Source: Deinococcus rubellus (lineage in GTDB: Bacteria > Deinococcota > Deinococci > Deinococcales > Deinococcaceae). Taken from it: 64,000 nt of DNA. The notes under the pieces are model-generated. The model was given only the letters and a program-made list of their open reading frames with translations, did not search any database and was not told where the DNA came from. Made by a program: the position numbers and the translations under genes. Positions 53,025 to 61,483 of the stretch are shown in pieces. The stretch covers positions 2,866,501 to 2,930,500 of the forward strand of contig NZ_CP104213.1 of assembly GCF_025244745.1 (NCBI RefSeq), given 5' to 3'. The first letter of the stretch is position 1, and every line of letters starts with the position of its first letter.

Positions 53025-53033
53025 AACAGGGAG

Positions 53034-53873
53034 CTAGAGAACCTGCGCCGCTCGCGTCCACCAGCCGGGAAACTGCGCCTGCAACTTGATGGCCGCTGCC
53101 TGCGCCTGCGCCTCACTGTTGGCTAAACCGAACACCGTGCTGCCGGAACCGCTCATCAGCGGGCTGTGGAGTCCGGCGGCAGTGAGGGCGCTCAAGGCCT
53201 CAGCGACCTCTGGGTGGCGGGCCACCACCCCGGCTTGCAGGGCGTTGAAGTGCGGCACGGGCTGGCCTGTTGCAAGGGCTGAAAGTAGCGAGGGAACGTC
53301 GAGCGGCGGTGTATAGGCCCGGAGTTCATCCAGCCATCCGTAGGCGTCGCGGGCGCTGACGGCCAACCCAGGGTTGAGCAGCACCAGCCAGGTCGGCGGC
53401 ACGTCCAATGGGGTCAGCCGTTCGCCGATGCCTTCAGCCCGTGCCGCGCCGCCCAGCAGGAAAAACGGCACGTCCGAGCCGAGTTGCCGCGCCAGTTCGG
53501 GCACCTTCACCGCCGACGGGTACAGTTCCGAGAGGGCCAGCAAGGTGCTCGCCGCGTCGCTGCTGCCGCCGCCCAGTCCACTGGCCAAAGGCAAATGCTT
53601 GTGTAAGGTGATGTGGACGCCGCCCGGCGCGTTCGCCGCCGCCAGATACTGCGCGGCAGCGCGGTAGACCAGATTGCCCCCGTCCGTGGGCAGATCGGCC
53701 CCCACCACTTCCAGACTCAGATCGGCAGCGGCCTCGAATATCAGTTCGTCGCCCACCGACAGCGGCAGCATCAGGGTGGAGAGGTCATGGTACCCATCGG
53801 GACGCAGGCCCAGCACCGAGAGGCCCAGGTTGATCTTGGCGGGCGCGAAGCGGGTCGAGCGCTCAGTCAGCAT
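53034..53873 (-). CDS. ispE: 4-diphosphocytidyl-2-C-methyl-D-erythritol kinase
   Basis: The 279-residue GHMP kinase phosphorylates CDP-methylerythritol in the MEP route to isoprenoids. FAPAKINLGLSVLG carries the catalytic Lys region, and LPLASGLGGGSSDAASTLLAL is the ATP-binding GHMP loop. A late SGSGSTVFGL motif is also present. The ATG at 53873 lies inside the last codons of ispD (11-base overlap), which fixes the start. It is last in a four-gene coupled operon. Confidence 0.94.
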   Translation of the reverse strand: MLTERSTRFAPAKINLGLSVLGLRPDGYHDLSTLMLPLSVGDELIFEAAADLSLEVVGADLPTDGGNLVYRAAAQYLAAANAPGGVHITLHKHLPLASGLGGGSSDAASTLLALSELYPSAVKVPELARQLGSDVPFFLLGGAARAEGIGERLTPLDVPPTWLVLLNPGLAVSARDAYGWLDELRAYTPPLDVPSLLSALATGQPVPHFNALQAGVVARHPEVAEALSALTAAGLHSPLMSGSGSTVFGLANSEAQAQAAAIKLQAQFPGWWTRAAQVL

Positions 53874-54540
53874 CTTCGGCGTCCCAGACCACAACCAGCG
53901 CCCGCGCCAGCGCCAGGTCGCTGGGCGTGGTCACCTTGAAGAGTCTCGCGTCGCCGGGAATGAGCACCACCGGCAGGCCCAGCCGTGCCACCAGTCCGGC
54001 ATCGTCGGTGGCCTGAATGCCGCCTTGCTCAGCTTCCAGGTGGGCGCTGAGCAGCAACTCGCGCCGGAAGCCCTGCGGTGTCTGAACTGCCCACAAGTTC
54101 TCACGGGCTGTCAACTCGCCCCACAGCGCCGATGCCTGGCCCTGCCCACGCACCAGCGTATCGGCCACCGGCAGGGCAGCGGTGGCGGCTCCGGTTTCGG
54201 CGGCGGCAGTCCGCACTGTGCGAATTACCTCGGGCGGCAAAAAGGGCCGGGCCGCATCGTGAATCAGCACCACCTCGGCGTCGGTGGCGCGCAGCAGGGC
54301 CAGCACCGACGCCTGCCGGGTCGCGCCGCCGATCACGACCCTGGCGGGTATGCCTTCAGGCAGGGCAAAACCTTCCGGCAGCGCCACCACCACCTCGTCC
54401 ACGTGAGGCGCGAGGGCGGCCACGCTGCGGGCCAGGAGGCTCAGGCCGCCCAGGTCCAGATAAGCTTTCGGCCCCTGCCCCAGCCGGGTACCGAATCCGG
54501 CAGCGGGAATCAGCGCGGCGACCTTCAATACGCCGCTCAA
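53863..54540 (-). CDS. ispD: 2-C-methyl-D-erythritol 4-phosphate cytidylyltransferase
   Basis: The 225-residue enzyme makes CDP-methylerythritol. The CTP-binding N-terminus AALIPAAGFGTRLGQGPKAYLDLGG, the VLIHDAARPFL motif and the late TTPSDLALAR are intact. The start appears to be the TTG at 54540, which overlaps the ubiX stop as TTGA and has GGGGTGAGG just upstream. Confidence 0.93.
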   Translation of the reverse strand: MSGVLKVAALIPAAGFGTRLGQGPKAYLDLGGLSLLARSVAALAPHVDEVVVALPEGFALPEGIPARVVIGGATRQASVLALLRATDAEVVLIHDAARPFLPPEVIRTVRTAAAETGAATAALPVADTLVRGQGQASALWGELTARENLWAVQTPQGFRRELLLSAHLEAEQGGIQATDDAGLVARLGLPVVLIPGDARLFKVTTPSDLALARALVVVWDAEDAD

Positions 54541-55112
54541 GCCTCACCCCATCGCTGAAAGCCGCCCGCCTCCAGCCCGAACTGGTCGAGCACCCGCGCG
54601 GTCACGAAGTGGAGCAACTCGTCCACCGTCCTGGGCGCGTGGTAAAAACCGGGGCTGGCGCTCATCAAAGTGGCCCCGGCGTCATGGGCGAGCAGCATGT
54701 TTTGCAGCATCGGGCGCGGCAACGGGTCCTCGCGCGTCACCAGCACCAGGCGGCGGCGCTCCTTGAGGGTCACATGGGCGGCGCGCGCGAGCAGATTGTC
54801 GGCAAAGCCGTGGGCGATCTTGGCCAGCGTTCCGGCGCTGCACGGCACCACCAGCATCCCTGCCGTGCGGTACGAGCCGCTGGCGATGCTGGCCCCCAGG
54901 TCGCGGTCATCGTGGACGGTGTGGGCCAGTTCGGTCAGGTCACTGAGCTGCGGCCCGCCCTCCAGACTCATGACCCGCTTGGCCCCGCTCGACACCACCA
55001 GATGCGTCTCGGTACCGAGGTGGTGCAGGGCGCGCAGCACCGCCAGGGCGTAGGGAATACCGCTGCCGCCCGAGACGCCCACCACCAGCCGCCGGGCACC
55101 GAGATCACTCAC
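54537..55112 (-). CDS. ubiX: UbiX-type flavin prenyltransferase
   Basis: The 191-residue protein makes prenylated FMN from FMN and dimethylallyl phosphate, the cofactor of UbiD decarboxylases. VVGVSGGSGIPYALAVLRAL is the flavin-phosphate loop. SYRTAGMLVVPCSAGTLAKIAHGFADNLLARAAHVTLKERR and REDPLPRPMLQNMLLAHDAGATLM carry the conserved serine, arginine and glutamate residues. The GTG at 55112 lies one base after the preceding stop. No ubiD gene is in the window. Placement with ispD and ispE links it to the pathway that supplies its prenyl donor. Confidence 0.92.
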   Translation of the reverse strand: MSDLGARRLVVGVSGGSGIPYALAVLRALHHLGTETHLVVSSGAKRVMSLEGGPQLSDLTELAHTVHDDRDLGASIASGSYRTAGMLVVPCSAGTLAKIAHGFADNLLARAAHVTLKERRRLVLVTREDPLPRPMLQNMLLAHDAGATLMSASPGFYHAPRTVDELLHFVTARVLDQFGLEAGGFQRWGEA

Positions 55113-55113
55113 T

Positions 55114-55422
55114 TCACTTGTCAAACTTGGCGTACCCCGCCGCCGAGCGCCGCTGGGCACCCCGCGCGTAGTCGAGCTGCATTTCCACTTCCTCGTGCTT
55201 GCCCTCACTGAAGGTCGTCTCGTGAATCCAGTAGTTGAGCTTATCGTCGCCGAGCTGCACCCAGTACTTGCTGGCGTCGTCCGCGTCGCGCCAGAAGGTG
55301 ACGTGGCCGAAGTTGTTGTTGTCGGCCCACTTCTGAATATCGTCCAGCACGCGGGCGGCCTTGGGCTGCGTCATCTGGAACAGGCTGCCGTCGGCCTCGT
55401 TGCGAAACAGGATCTCTGCCAT
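55114..55422 (-). CDS. Conserved-looking 102-aa protein of unknown function
   Basis: Small acidic protein (AEILFRNEADGSLFQMTQP, WADNNNFGHVTFWRDADD, WVQLGDDKLNYWIHETTF) with many Trp and Phe and no cysteine, signal or membrane segment. I recognise no domain. It is the first gene of the operon with ubiX, ispD and ispE; ubiX starts one base after its stop. On the minus strand, TACCCT followed by GGAGGC directly before the ATG gives a promoter and ribosome site in close succession. Confidence 0.75.
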   Translation of the reverse strand: MAEILFRNEADGSLFQMTQPKAARVLDDIQKWADNNNFGHVTFWRDADDASKYWVQLGDDKLNYWIHETTFSEGKHEEVEMQLDYARGAQRRSAAGYAKFDK

Positions 55423-55541
55423 GCCTCCAGGGTAGCGCGCTCCTCATGAAGTTGGGTCTGGGCAGCTTACATCTTGTCTTGACGCATCCCGTCTGGGCTG
55501 GCGAGCTGGGCTGGCGAGTCGGCCTGCACTATCCTGCGGGC

Positions 55542-56336
55542 GTGTCTTTTGCCTCGCCTCTGCGCGTGACCACCCTGAACGTCAACGGCCTTCGCAGCGC
55601 CCTCAAGAAAGGCCTGCCCGGCTGGCTGGAGAATCATGCCCCCGACGTGGTGCTGCTTCAGGAAGTGCGCGCCGACCCCATGCCGGAGGTGTTCGCCACT
55701 TTAGGCTACGAATCGTGCTGGCATCCGGCCCAGAAAGCCGGGTACAGCGGCGTGGCACTGCTCAGTCGGCGCGGCCTCTCGGACGTGCAGGTGGGTATGA
55801 ACGACCCCGAGGTGGACGCCGAGGGGCGCGTGCTGTCGGCGCTGGTGGCGGGGGTGCGCTTTGCCAGCGTGTACCTGCCGAGCGGCGCGAGTGCCGAGCA
55901 CCGCCAGCAATTCAAGGAGCGGGTGCTGCCGGACTTCGCCCGCTGGACCCAGGGGCACCTCCCGACGCCGGGCATGTCCAGACCGCCGCTGGTCATCGGC
56001 GGCGACTTCAACGTGGCCCACACCGAACTCGACCTCAAGAACTGGCGCAGCAACCGCAACAAACCCGGTTTTCTGCCGCAGGAGCGCGAGTGGTTTGGGC
56101 AGTATCTGGCACTGGGCCTGCGTGACAGCCACCGCGAACACCTGATTGATCGGCGCGAGTACACCTGGTGGAGTAACCGGGCCAACGCTTACGCCAACGA
56201 CGTGGGCTGGCGCATCGATTACCTGCTCTCGGCGGGAGTGCCGCTGAGTGGGGTCTGGGTGGAACGCACCGAGCGCTTCTCCGACCACGCGCCGCTGAGC
56301 GCTACGGTGAGTGGGGCGGGTGACGGTGACGAATAA
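55542..56336 (+). CDS. xth: Exodeoxyribonuclease III
   Basis: The 264-residue endonuclease/exonuclease/phosphatase-fold protein should act as an AP endonuclease and 3'-repair exonuclease in base-excision repair. LRVTTLNVNGLRSALKKGL gives the first Asn, LLQEVRAD the metal-binding Glu, GYSGVALLSRR the following strand, IGGDFNVAHTELDL the Asp/Asn pair, WRIDYLLSA, and FSDHAPLSA the final Asp-His. The GTG at 55542 is preferred over an earlier frame opening at 55446, whose extra 32 residues do not match the family. It overlaps the start of hrpB. Confidence 0.93.
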   Translation: MSFASPLRVTTLNVNGLRSALKKGLPGWLENHAPDVVLLQEVRADPMPEVFATLGYESCWHPAQKAGYSGVALLSRRGLSDVQVGMNDPEVDAEGRVLSALVAGVRFASVYLPSGASAEHRQQFKERVLPDFARWTQGHLPTPGMSRPPLVIGGDFNVAHTELDLKNWRSNRNKPGFLPQEREWFGQYLALGLRDSHREHLIDRREYTWWSNRANAYANDVGWRIDYLLSAGVPLSGVWVERTERFSDHAPLSATVSGAGDGDE

Positions 56337-59016
56337 ATTGGCCGTAACGCTGCCCATCTTCGAGATCCTGCCGGAGATCAGGGCGGCGCTGGCCGCGCAT
56401 CCGCTGGCCGTGCTGCAAGCCCCACCCGGCGCGGGCAAGAGCACCGGGCTGCCGCTGGAACTGCTGAATGAACCCTGGCTCGGCGGCAAGCGCATCCTGC
56501 TGCTGCAACCCCGCCGGGTGGCGGCGCGGGCGGTGGCGGCGCGGCTCTCGGCCACGCTGGGTGAGCGGGTCGGCGAGACAGTGGGGTTGCGGGTGCGCTT
56601 CGAGACGCTGGTGTCAGCCCGCACCCGGCTGGAAGTCGTCACTGAGGGCATCCTGACCCGCCGCCTTCAGCACGACCCGGAGCTGGCAGGCGTCGGGCTG
56701 GTGCTGTTTGACGAGTTTCACGAGCGCAGCCTCAATGCGGATCTGGCACTGGCCCTGGTGCGCGAGGTGCAGGGTGCCTTGCACGGCGACCTGAGGGTAC
56801 TGATCATGTCGGCCACCCTCGACCCCGGTTTGCCCGCCCGGCTGGGCGCAGCGGTGCCGATCATCGAGAGCCGGGGCCGCCAGTACCCGGTGGAGGTGCG
56901 CTACCTGGCCGCCGACCCGCTGGACCCCGCCTCAGCGATGGCGGGCGCGGTGACGCGGGCACTGGACACCGACCCCGGCGACGTGCTGGCCTTCCTGCCG
57001 GGCGTGGCCGAGATTCGCCGTACCCTGGCGGCGCTGAAAGAGCGTCACCCCGACGTGACGGTGCTGCCGCTCTACGGTGATCTGCCCATCGCCGAGCAAA
57101 ACCGCGCCATCGTGCCTGACCCGGCCCGGCGCAAGGTGGTGCTGGCAACCAGCATCGCCGAGACCAGCCTGACCATCGACGGCGTGCGGGTGGTCATCGA
57201 CAGCGGCCTGACCCGCAGCCAGCAGTTCGACCCTGGCACGGGTTTAAGCCGGATGGTGACCAGCCGGGTGACCCGCGACAGCGCCGACCAGCGCGCTGGT
57301 CGGGCGGGCCGCACCGCAGCAGGCGTGGCCTACCGCCTGTGGAGTGAACGCACCCAGCCGCTACTGGCCGCGTCCAGAGCGCCAGAAATCCTGGGGGCCG
57401 ACCTCGCGCCGCTGGTGCTGGAAGTGGCGGGCTGGGGCGCAGACGTCGCCGCTTTGCCCTGGCTCGATGCCCCGCCCCCGATGCGCGTGGGCACGGCCCA
57501 GATCTTGCTGACCGAGCTGGACGCCTTGCAGGAGGGCCGCATCACCCCGCAAGGACGCCAACTGCTCGATCTGCCGACCCACCCGCGCCTGGCACACCTG
57601 CTCTCGGTGGGCACGGAGCTGGGCCTCGGCGGGCTGGCTGCCGACCTCGCCGCCCTGCTGGAGGAGCGCAACCCGCTCCCACGCGGAGCCGGGAGCGACC
57701 TGACCCGCCGGGTGGCCGCCCTGCGCCAGCACCGGGCAGGCGGCAGCGGCGAGGGAGACCGGGCCGTGCTGGAGCGCGCCGAGCGCCTCAGTCGGCAGTG
57801 GCGCGGTCTGCTGAGGGTCCAGCCCGACCAGTCGTTTCCCGAAGCCGATCAGGTGGGGCGGCTGCTGTTTCTGGCGTACCCCGAGCGGGCCGCCCAGCTC
57901 CGACCCGGCAGCCTGGACCGCTACCTGCTGGCGGGAGGCCAGGGCGTACGGCTGCCGGAAGGCGACGATCTGGCCGGGCAGCCGTACCTGGTGGCCGCCC
58001 ACCTCGACACGTCCAGCCGCGACCACACCAGCGGCGAGGGCCGCCTGTATCTGGCCGCACCGCTCGACCCAGCCGTGCTGGAAGCCCACTCGCTCAGCAC
58101 CGACACGGTGGCCTGGGACAGCCGGAGCGGCACGCTGACCGCCGCCCGTGAGCGCCGCTATGGCCGCCTGCTGCTGGACAGCCGGCCACTTCAGCAGGTG
58201 CCGGAAGCCCTGCGAATTCAGGCGGTGCGCGCCGCCGTGGCCGCCGAGGGGCTGGGTTCCCTGGCCTGGACGAACGACGTGCGCCAGTGGCAGGCCCGCG
58301 TGCTGAGTCTGCACGCCTGGAACGGCAGCGACCCCTCGGGCGAAGCCTGGCCCGACCTCTCCGACGACGCCCTGCTGAACCGGCTGGACGACTGGCTGAC
58401 CCCGCACCTCGGCCCGGTCAGAAAGCGCGAGGACCTGGGCAAGATCGCGCTGCTGCCCGCGCTGCAAACCCTGTTGCCCTGGCCGCTGCCGCGCCGCCTG
58501 GACGAACTCGCACCCCGGCAGGTGGTGGTGCCGAGTGGGCACAGTATCCGGCTGGACTACCGCTCCGGCGGCGAAGCACCGATTCTGGCGGTCAAATTAC
58601 AGGAACTCTTCGGGCTGGCCGACACGCCCACCGTCAACGCGGGGCGCACTCCGGTGCTGCTGCACCTGCTCTCGCCCGCCCGCCGCCCGGTGCAGATCAC
58701 CCAGGACTTACGCTCGTTCTGGCAGAGCGGTTACTTTCAGGTCCGTAAGGATTTGCGGGGCAGTATCCCAGGCACCCCTGGCCCGACGATCCGTGGACGG
58801 CGCAGGCCACGCGGGCGACGAAAAAGCGAATGTGAGGGGTTGACGCTGTGGGGGCCATGTTCGGCTGGCCCCGCCCCAGTGGGGCGAGGGAGCAGGTCGC
58901 TGCGCTCGGTAGGGTGTCTTCGCGGCGTTTCTCGCAGTTCCTTGCATCAGCGTTCCAGACGGCTGCGCCTTCGTCTGCGTTCAGGCCGCCCCGTTCAAGA
59001 TTTCCCCGGCTGGTGA
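56326..59016 (+). CDS. hrpB: ATP-dependent RNA helicase HrpB with a C-terminal frameshift
   Basis: DEAH helicase of the HrpB type: APPGAGKST (Walker A), DEFHERS (a DEFH variant of DEAH), MSATLD, SIAETSLTIDGV and QRAGRAGRT. The HA2 domain and the HrpB C-terminal domain follow. Three possible GTG starts (56311, 56320, 56326) overlap xth. After VRKDLRG the frame changes to a tail without family resemblance that runs to 59016. One extra G in the G-run 58757-58760 would instead give QYPRHPWPDDPW, then ATRATKKRM and a stop at 58833-58835, the normal HrpB ending. So the last 85 residues are probably spurious, from a deletion or a sequencing error. Confidence 0.9.
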   Translation: MTNKLAVTLPIFEILPEIRAALAAHPLAVLQAPPGAGKSTGLPLELLNEPWLGGKRILLLQPRRVAARAVAARLSATLGERVGETVGLRVRFETLVSARTRLEVVTEGILTRRLQHDPELAGVGLVLFDEFHERSLNADLALALVREVQGALHGDLRVLIMSATLDPGLPARLGAAVPIIESRGRQYPVEVRYLAADPLDPASAMAGAVTRALDTDPGDVLAFLPGVAEIRRTLAALKERHPDVTVLPLYGDLPIAEQNRAIVPDPARRKVVLATSIAETSLTIDGVRVVIDSGLTRSQQFDPGTGLSRMVTSRVTRDSADQRAGRAGRTAAGVAYRLWSERTQPLLAASRAPEILGADLAPLVLEVAGWGADVAALPWLDAPPPMRVGTAQILLTELDALQEGRITPQGRQLLDLPTHPRLAHLLSVGTELGLGGLAADLAALLEERNPLPRGAGSDLTRRVAALRQHRAGGSGEGDRAVLERAERLSRQWRGLLRVQPDQSFPEADQVGRLLFLAYPERAAQLRPGSLDRYLLAGGQGVRLPEGDDLAGQPYLVAAHLDTSSRDHTSGEGRLYLAAPLDPAVLEAHSLSTDTVAWDSRSGTLTAARERRYGRLLLDSRPLQQVPEALRIQAVRAAVAAEGLGSLAWTNDVRQWQARVLSLHAWNGSDPSGEAWPDLSDDALLNRLDDWLTPHLGPVRKREDLGKIALLPALQTLLPWPLPRRLDELAPRQVVVPSGHSIRLDYRSGGEAPILAVKLQELFGLADTPTVNAGRTPVLLHLLSPARRPVQITQDLRSFWQSGYFQVRKDLRGSIPGTPGPTIRGRRRPRGRRKSECEGLTLWGPCSAGPAPVGRGSRSLRSVGCLRGVSRSSLHQRSRRLRLRLRSGRPVQDFPGW
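58872..58886. repeat. Hairpin downstream of hrpB
   Basis: CGCCCC-AGT-GGGGCG is a perfect 6-pair stem 37 bases after the presumed true hrpB stop. No T-run follows. The rest of 58836-59065 is non-coding, with the short motif also seen at 18534-18548. Confidence 0.35.
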
Positions 59017-59065
59017 AACGAGAGGGCGAAGGTCGAATTGAAAGCAGGACGTTGCTTTTAGCCCC

Positions 59066-60511
59066 TCAAGCCCCGCCCACCAGCTCCAGCCAGGCACGGC
59101 CCAGCTCGCCCGAAACGTCCGTTGCCATCAAGCCGTAGCCGTGCTGCTGCCCCGCCAGTTCGCCTGCCTTACTGTGCAGCCGCACGCCCGCAAGAGCAGC
59201 ATCCTGGGCATTCAGCCCTTGGCCGAGCAGCGCCGCCAGGATGCCGCTGAGGGTGTCGCCCATGCCCGCCGAGGCCATGCCGGGGTGCCCGCCGCGCGCC
59301 ACGAACAGGCCGTCCGGGGTGGCCACCGTCGACGGCCCGCCCTTGAGCACCACCACGCCGCCGAACTTCTCCTGCAACGCCCGCGCCGCGCTCAGGGGAT
59401 CGCGGGTAATGCCCTGGGTATCGGTGCCGAGCAGCCGTGCCGCCTCGCCGGGGTGCGGCGTCCAGATGACTTGCGGGTGGCCCGCGCCTGCCAGCCCAGG
59501 TTGCAGGGCGTCAGCGTCCACCACCGTCGGTACACGCCAGCCCAGCACCATCCTCGCCACCTCGCTTGCTTGGGGGCCGAGGCCCATGCCCACCGCCACA
59601 GCGTCAGGTTTCTGCTCCCTCTCCAAATCACTCAGCTTTATTCGGTGGGCCATCAGCTCCGGGGTGATCAGCGGCACGTCGGCCCCGCTGTAAATCGTCA
59701 CCAGCCCGGCCCCGGCCCGCAGCGCCCCGAGTCCGGCCAGCGCGGGCGCACCCAGGGTGCCGGGGTGCCCACCCAGCACCCACACCCGGCCCGCCGTCCC
59801 CTTGTGGGCGTCGGCAAAGCGTTTGGGCAGCAGTGCGGCGATCTCGTCGTCCGTGGGGCGCAGGGCCACCGCTTCGCGCACAGTCCAATCGGGCGGTATA
59901 CGCAGCCCGGCCACCGTCACCTGTCCGGCAGCGTGCGCGGCGGGGCCGTAGATCAGCGCAGGCTTGAGGCCGCTGAAGGTGAGCGTGTGGGCGGCTTTGA
60001 CCACCACCTCCGGCAGTTCGGCGCTGGCCGCGTCCAGGCCGGAGGGGAGGTCGATGCTCAGCACCGGCAAACCGCTGCCGTTCAGCAGTCCGACGAGTTC
60101 GCCGAGTTCGGCCCGCAGCGGCGGCCTGAAGCCGGTCCCGAGCAACCCGTCCACCACCACGTCCACGGCGGCAAGAGCGCGGCGCAGACTGGTGGCTGCA
60201 AGCACTTGCGAGGTTACTCCGACTGCTGCCAGCCGCTTCCTGTTGAGCTTGCTCAGCGGGTGTCTGGGCGGCTGCGCCAGCACAGTGACCTCGCGCTCCA
60301 ACGACAGCAGATGCCGCGCCGCCACCCAGGCGTCTCCGCCGTTGGCCCCGCCGCCCGCCAGCAGCAGCACCCGGCCCGCCGGGAAGACCTGTTGCAGGTG
60401 GTCGGCCACCGCCCGGCCCGCCGTCTCCATCGCCAGATCAAGCAGGCCCGCACGTTCCAGACGGGCGTCAAGGGCCTTCACACCGCCGGGCAGCAGCACG
60501 CTCCCTGCCAT
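59066..60511 (-). CDS. nnrD: Bifunctional NAD(P)HX epimerase / ADP-dependent dehydratase
   Basis: The 481-residue protein repairs hydrated NADH/NADPH. The N-terminal YjeF_N epimerase domain (1-210) has AMETAGRAVADHL, LLAGGGANGGDAWVAARHL and the Asp of VVDGLLGTGF. The C-terminal carbohydrate-kinase-like domain (225-481) has GRVWVLGGHPGTLGAPALAGLGALRAGAG, GMGLG, VDADAL, TPHPGEAARLL and GHPGMASAGMGDTLSGILAALLGQG. The ATG at 60511 shares its A with the TPR gene stop (TGATG). The N-loop has GGGANGGD where many epimerases have G-GNNGGDG. Confidence 0.93.
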   Translation of the reverse strand: MAGSVLLPGGVKALDARLERAGLLDLAMETAGRAVADHLQQVFPAGRVLLLAGGGANGGDAWVAARHLLSLEREVTVLAQPPRHPLSKLNRKRLAAVGVTSQVLAATSLRRALAAVDVVVDGLLGTGFRPPLRAELGELVGLLNGSGLPVLSIDLPSGLDAASAELPEVVVKAAHTLTFSGLKPALIYGPAAHAAGQVTVAGLRIPPDWTVREAVALRPTDDEIAALLPKRFADAHKGTAGRVWVLGGHPGTLGAPALAGLGALRAGAGLVTIYSGADVPLITPELMAHRIKLSDLEREQKPDAVAVGMGLGPQASEVARMVLGWRVPTVVDADALQPGLAGAGHPQVIWTPHPGEAARLLGTDTQGITRDPLSAARALQEKFGGVVVLKGGPSTVATPDGLFVARGGHPGMASAGMGDTLSGILAALLGQGLNAQDAALAGVRLHSKAGELAGQQHGYGLMATDVSGELGRAWLELVGGA

Positions 60512-61443
60512 CAGCGGCCTTTCAGGAAGAAGTAGAACACCAGCACCGCCACCACCAGCCCGATGATCCGTAGAGTGGACGGCTTGAGCCAGGTGGCCGC
60601 CTTGCTCCCGGCAGCGCCGCCCAGCCCGCGCGGGGTGTCATCACGCATGCGCCGGATGGCCAGGCGCTGACCCTTGCGGATGGCCTTCACCGAGTCGTTG
60701 ACCCGGCCCTGCCGCCTGAGCGCCACCCCCAGATTGTGGTGCGCCCCGGCAAAATCGGGGCTGAGCGCGATGGCGCGGCGCTGGGCGGCCTCGGCTTCCT
60801 TCAGGTGTCCGGCCTGCAATTCCAGGTTGCCGATGTTGCTGATGGCCCGGTAGTGGCCAGGATCGGCCTCGGCAGCCTGCTCGAACAGCTGCCTGGCCTG
60901 CCCGTTCTCTTCGTGGATGGCGTGCAGCACGCCCACCGCGTTCAGGGCCTCGGCGCGGGTCAGCGTGGTGTCCAGCGCCGGGGCCAGCGCAGCCCTCAAA
61001 GCGTCCGGCTCCACATGGCGGGCCGTCTCCGAGGCTTCCAGGCTGCCCAGCGCCGCATCCAGCGTCGGCACCTGAAGGCTGCGGCGCAGGGCGGCGAGCG
61101 GCGGGTCAGGCTCGCTCAGGTCCTCGCTGAGCCGGGTCAGGGAGCGGCGGGCCTGCGGGTACTTGTGGGCGCGCACATGTTCCTGAAAGTCGTGCAGCGA
61201 TTCCAGCGCGCTGACCAGACTGCCGGGCAGCGGCGTGGGTGACAGCCGGGCGGCAGCCAGGGCGCGGCGGTACTCGCCCGCAGCCACGTACCCGGCCCAG
61301 TCCAGATTCAGCCCCTCCAGGTGCGGCGGCACGGATGATTCAGGTACAGGTGATGCGGGGATGGGCAATTCGGCGTCCGGGGGGGTGGAATCGGGCGCTG
61401 GCCCCGGTTTGCTGAGGCTCACGGCGGCCTTGCTCTCGGTCAT
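60511..61443 (-). CDS. Tail-anchored TPR protein
   Basis: The 310-residue protein begins with a Pro/Ser-rich stretch (residues 1-45), then a helical region, with clear tetratricopeptide repeats at about 160-265 (AEALNAVGVLHAIHEENGQARQLFEQAAEADPG, YRAISNIGNLELQAGHLKEAEAAQRRAIALSPD, AGAHHNLGVALRRQG). It ends with one hydrophobic helix (IIGLVVAVLVFYFFLKGR), so it is a tail anchor facing the cytosol. It probably scaffolds protein contacts. Transcription starts from a TATACT box 6 bases before the ATG; nnrD is coupled downstream. Confidence 0.82.
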   Translation of the reverse strand: MTESKAAVSLSKPGPAPDSTPPDAELPIPASPVPESSVPPHLEGLNLDWAGYVAAGEYRRALAAARLSPTPLPGSLVSALESLHDFQEHVRAHKYPQARRSLTRLSEDLSEPDPPLAALRRSLQVPTLDAALGSLEASETARHVEPDALRAALAPALDTTLTRAEALNAVGVLHAIHEENGQARQLFEQAAEADPGHYRAISNIGNLELQAGHLKEAEAAQRRAIALSPDFAGAHHNLGVALRRQGRVNDSVKAIRKGQRLAIRRMRDDTPRGLGGAAGSKAATWLKPSTLRIIGLVVAVLVFYFFLKGR

Positions 61444-61449
61444 GGGGAC

Positions 61450-61457
61450 AGTATACT
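61450..61457. promoter_or_regulatory. Symmetric divergent promoter: shared -10 box
   Basis: AGTATACT reads TATACT on both strands. On the minus strand it ends 6 bases before the TPR ATG at 61443 (leaderless). On the plus strand it lies 26 bases before the rsmA ATG at 61484, with TTGCTC about 16 bases upstream as a possible -35. Confidence 0.6.
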
Positions 61458-61483
61458 GACTGCTTGCACCCCGGCGGATTCCT

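Noticed and set aside
55446..55541. Longer N-terminus for exonuclease III
   Set aside because: The extra residues do not match the family start. The conserved LRVTTLNVNG begins just after the GTG at 55542.
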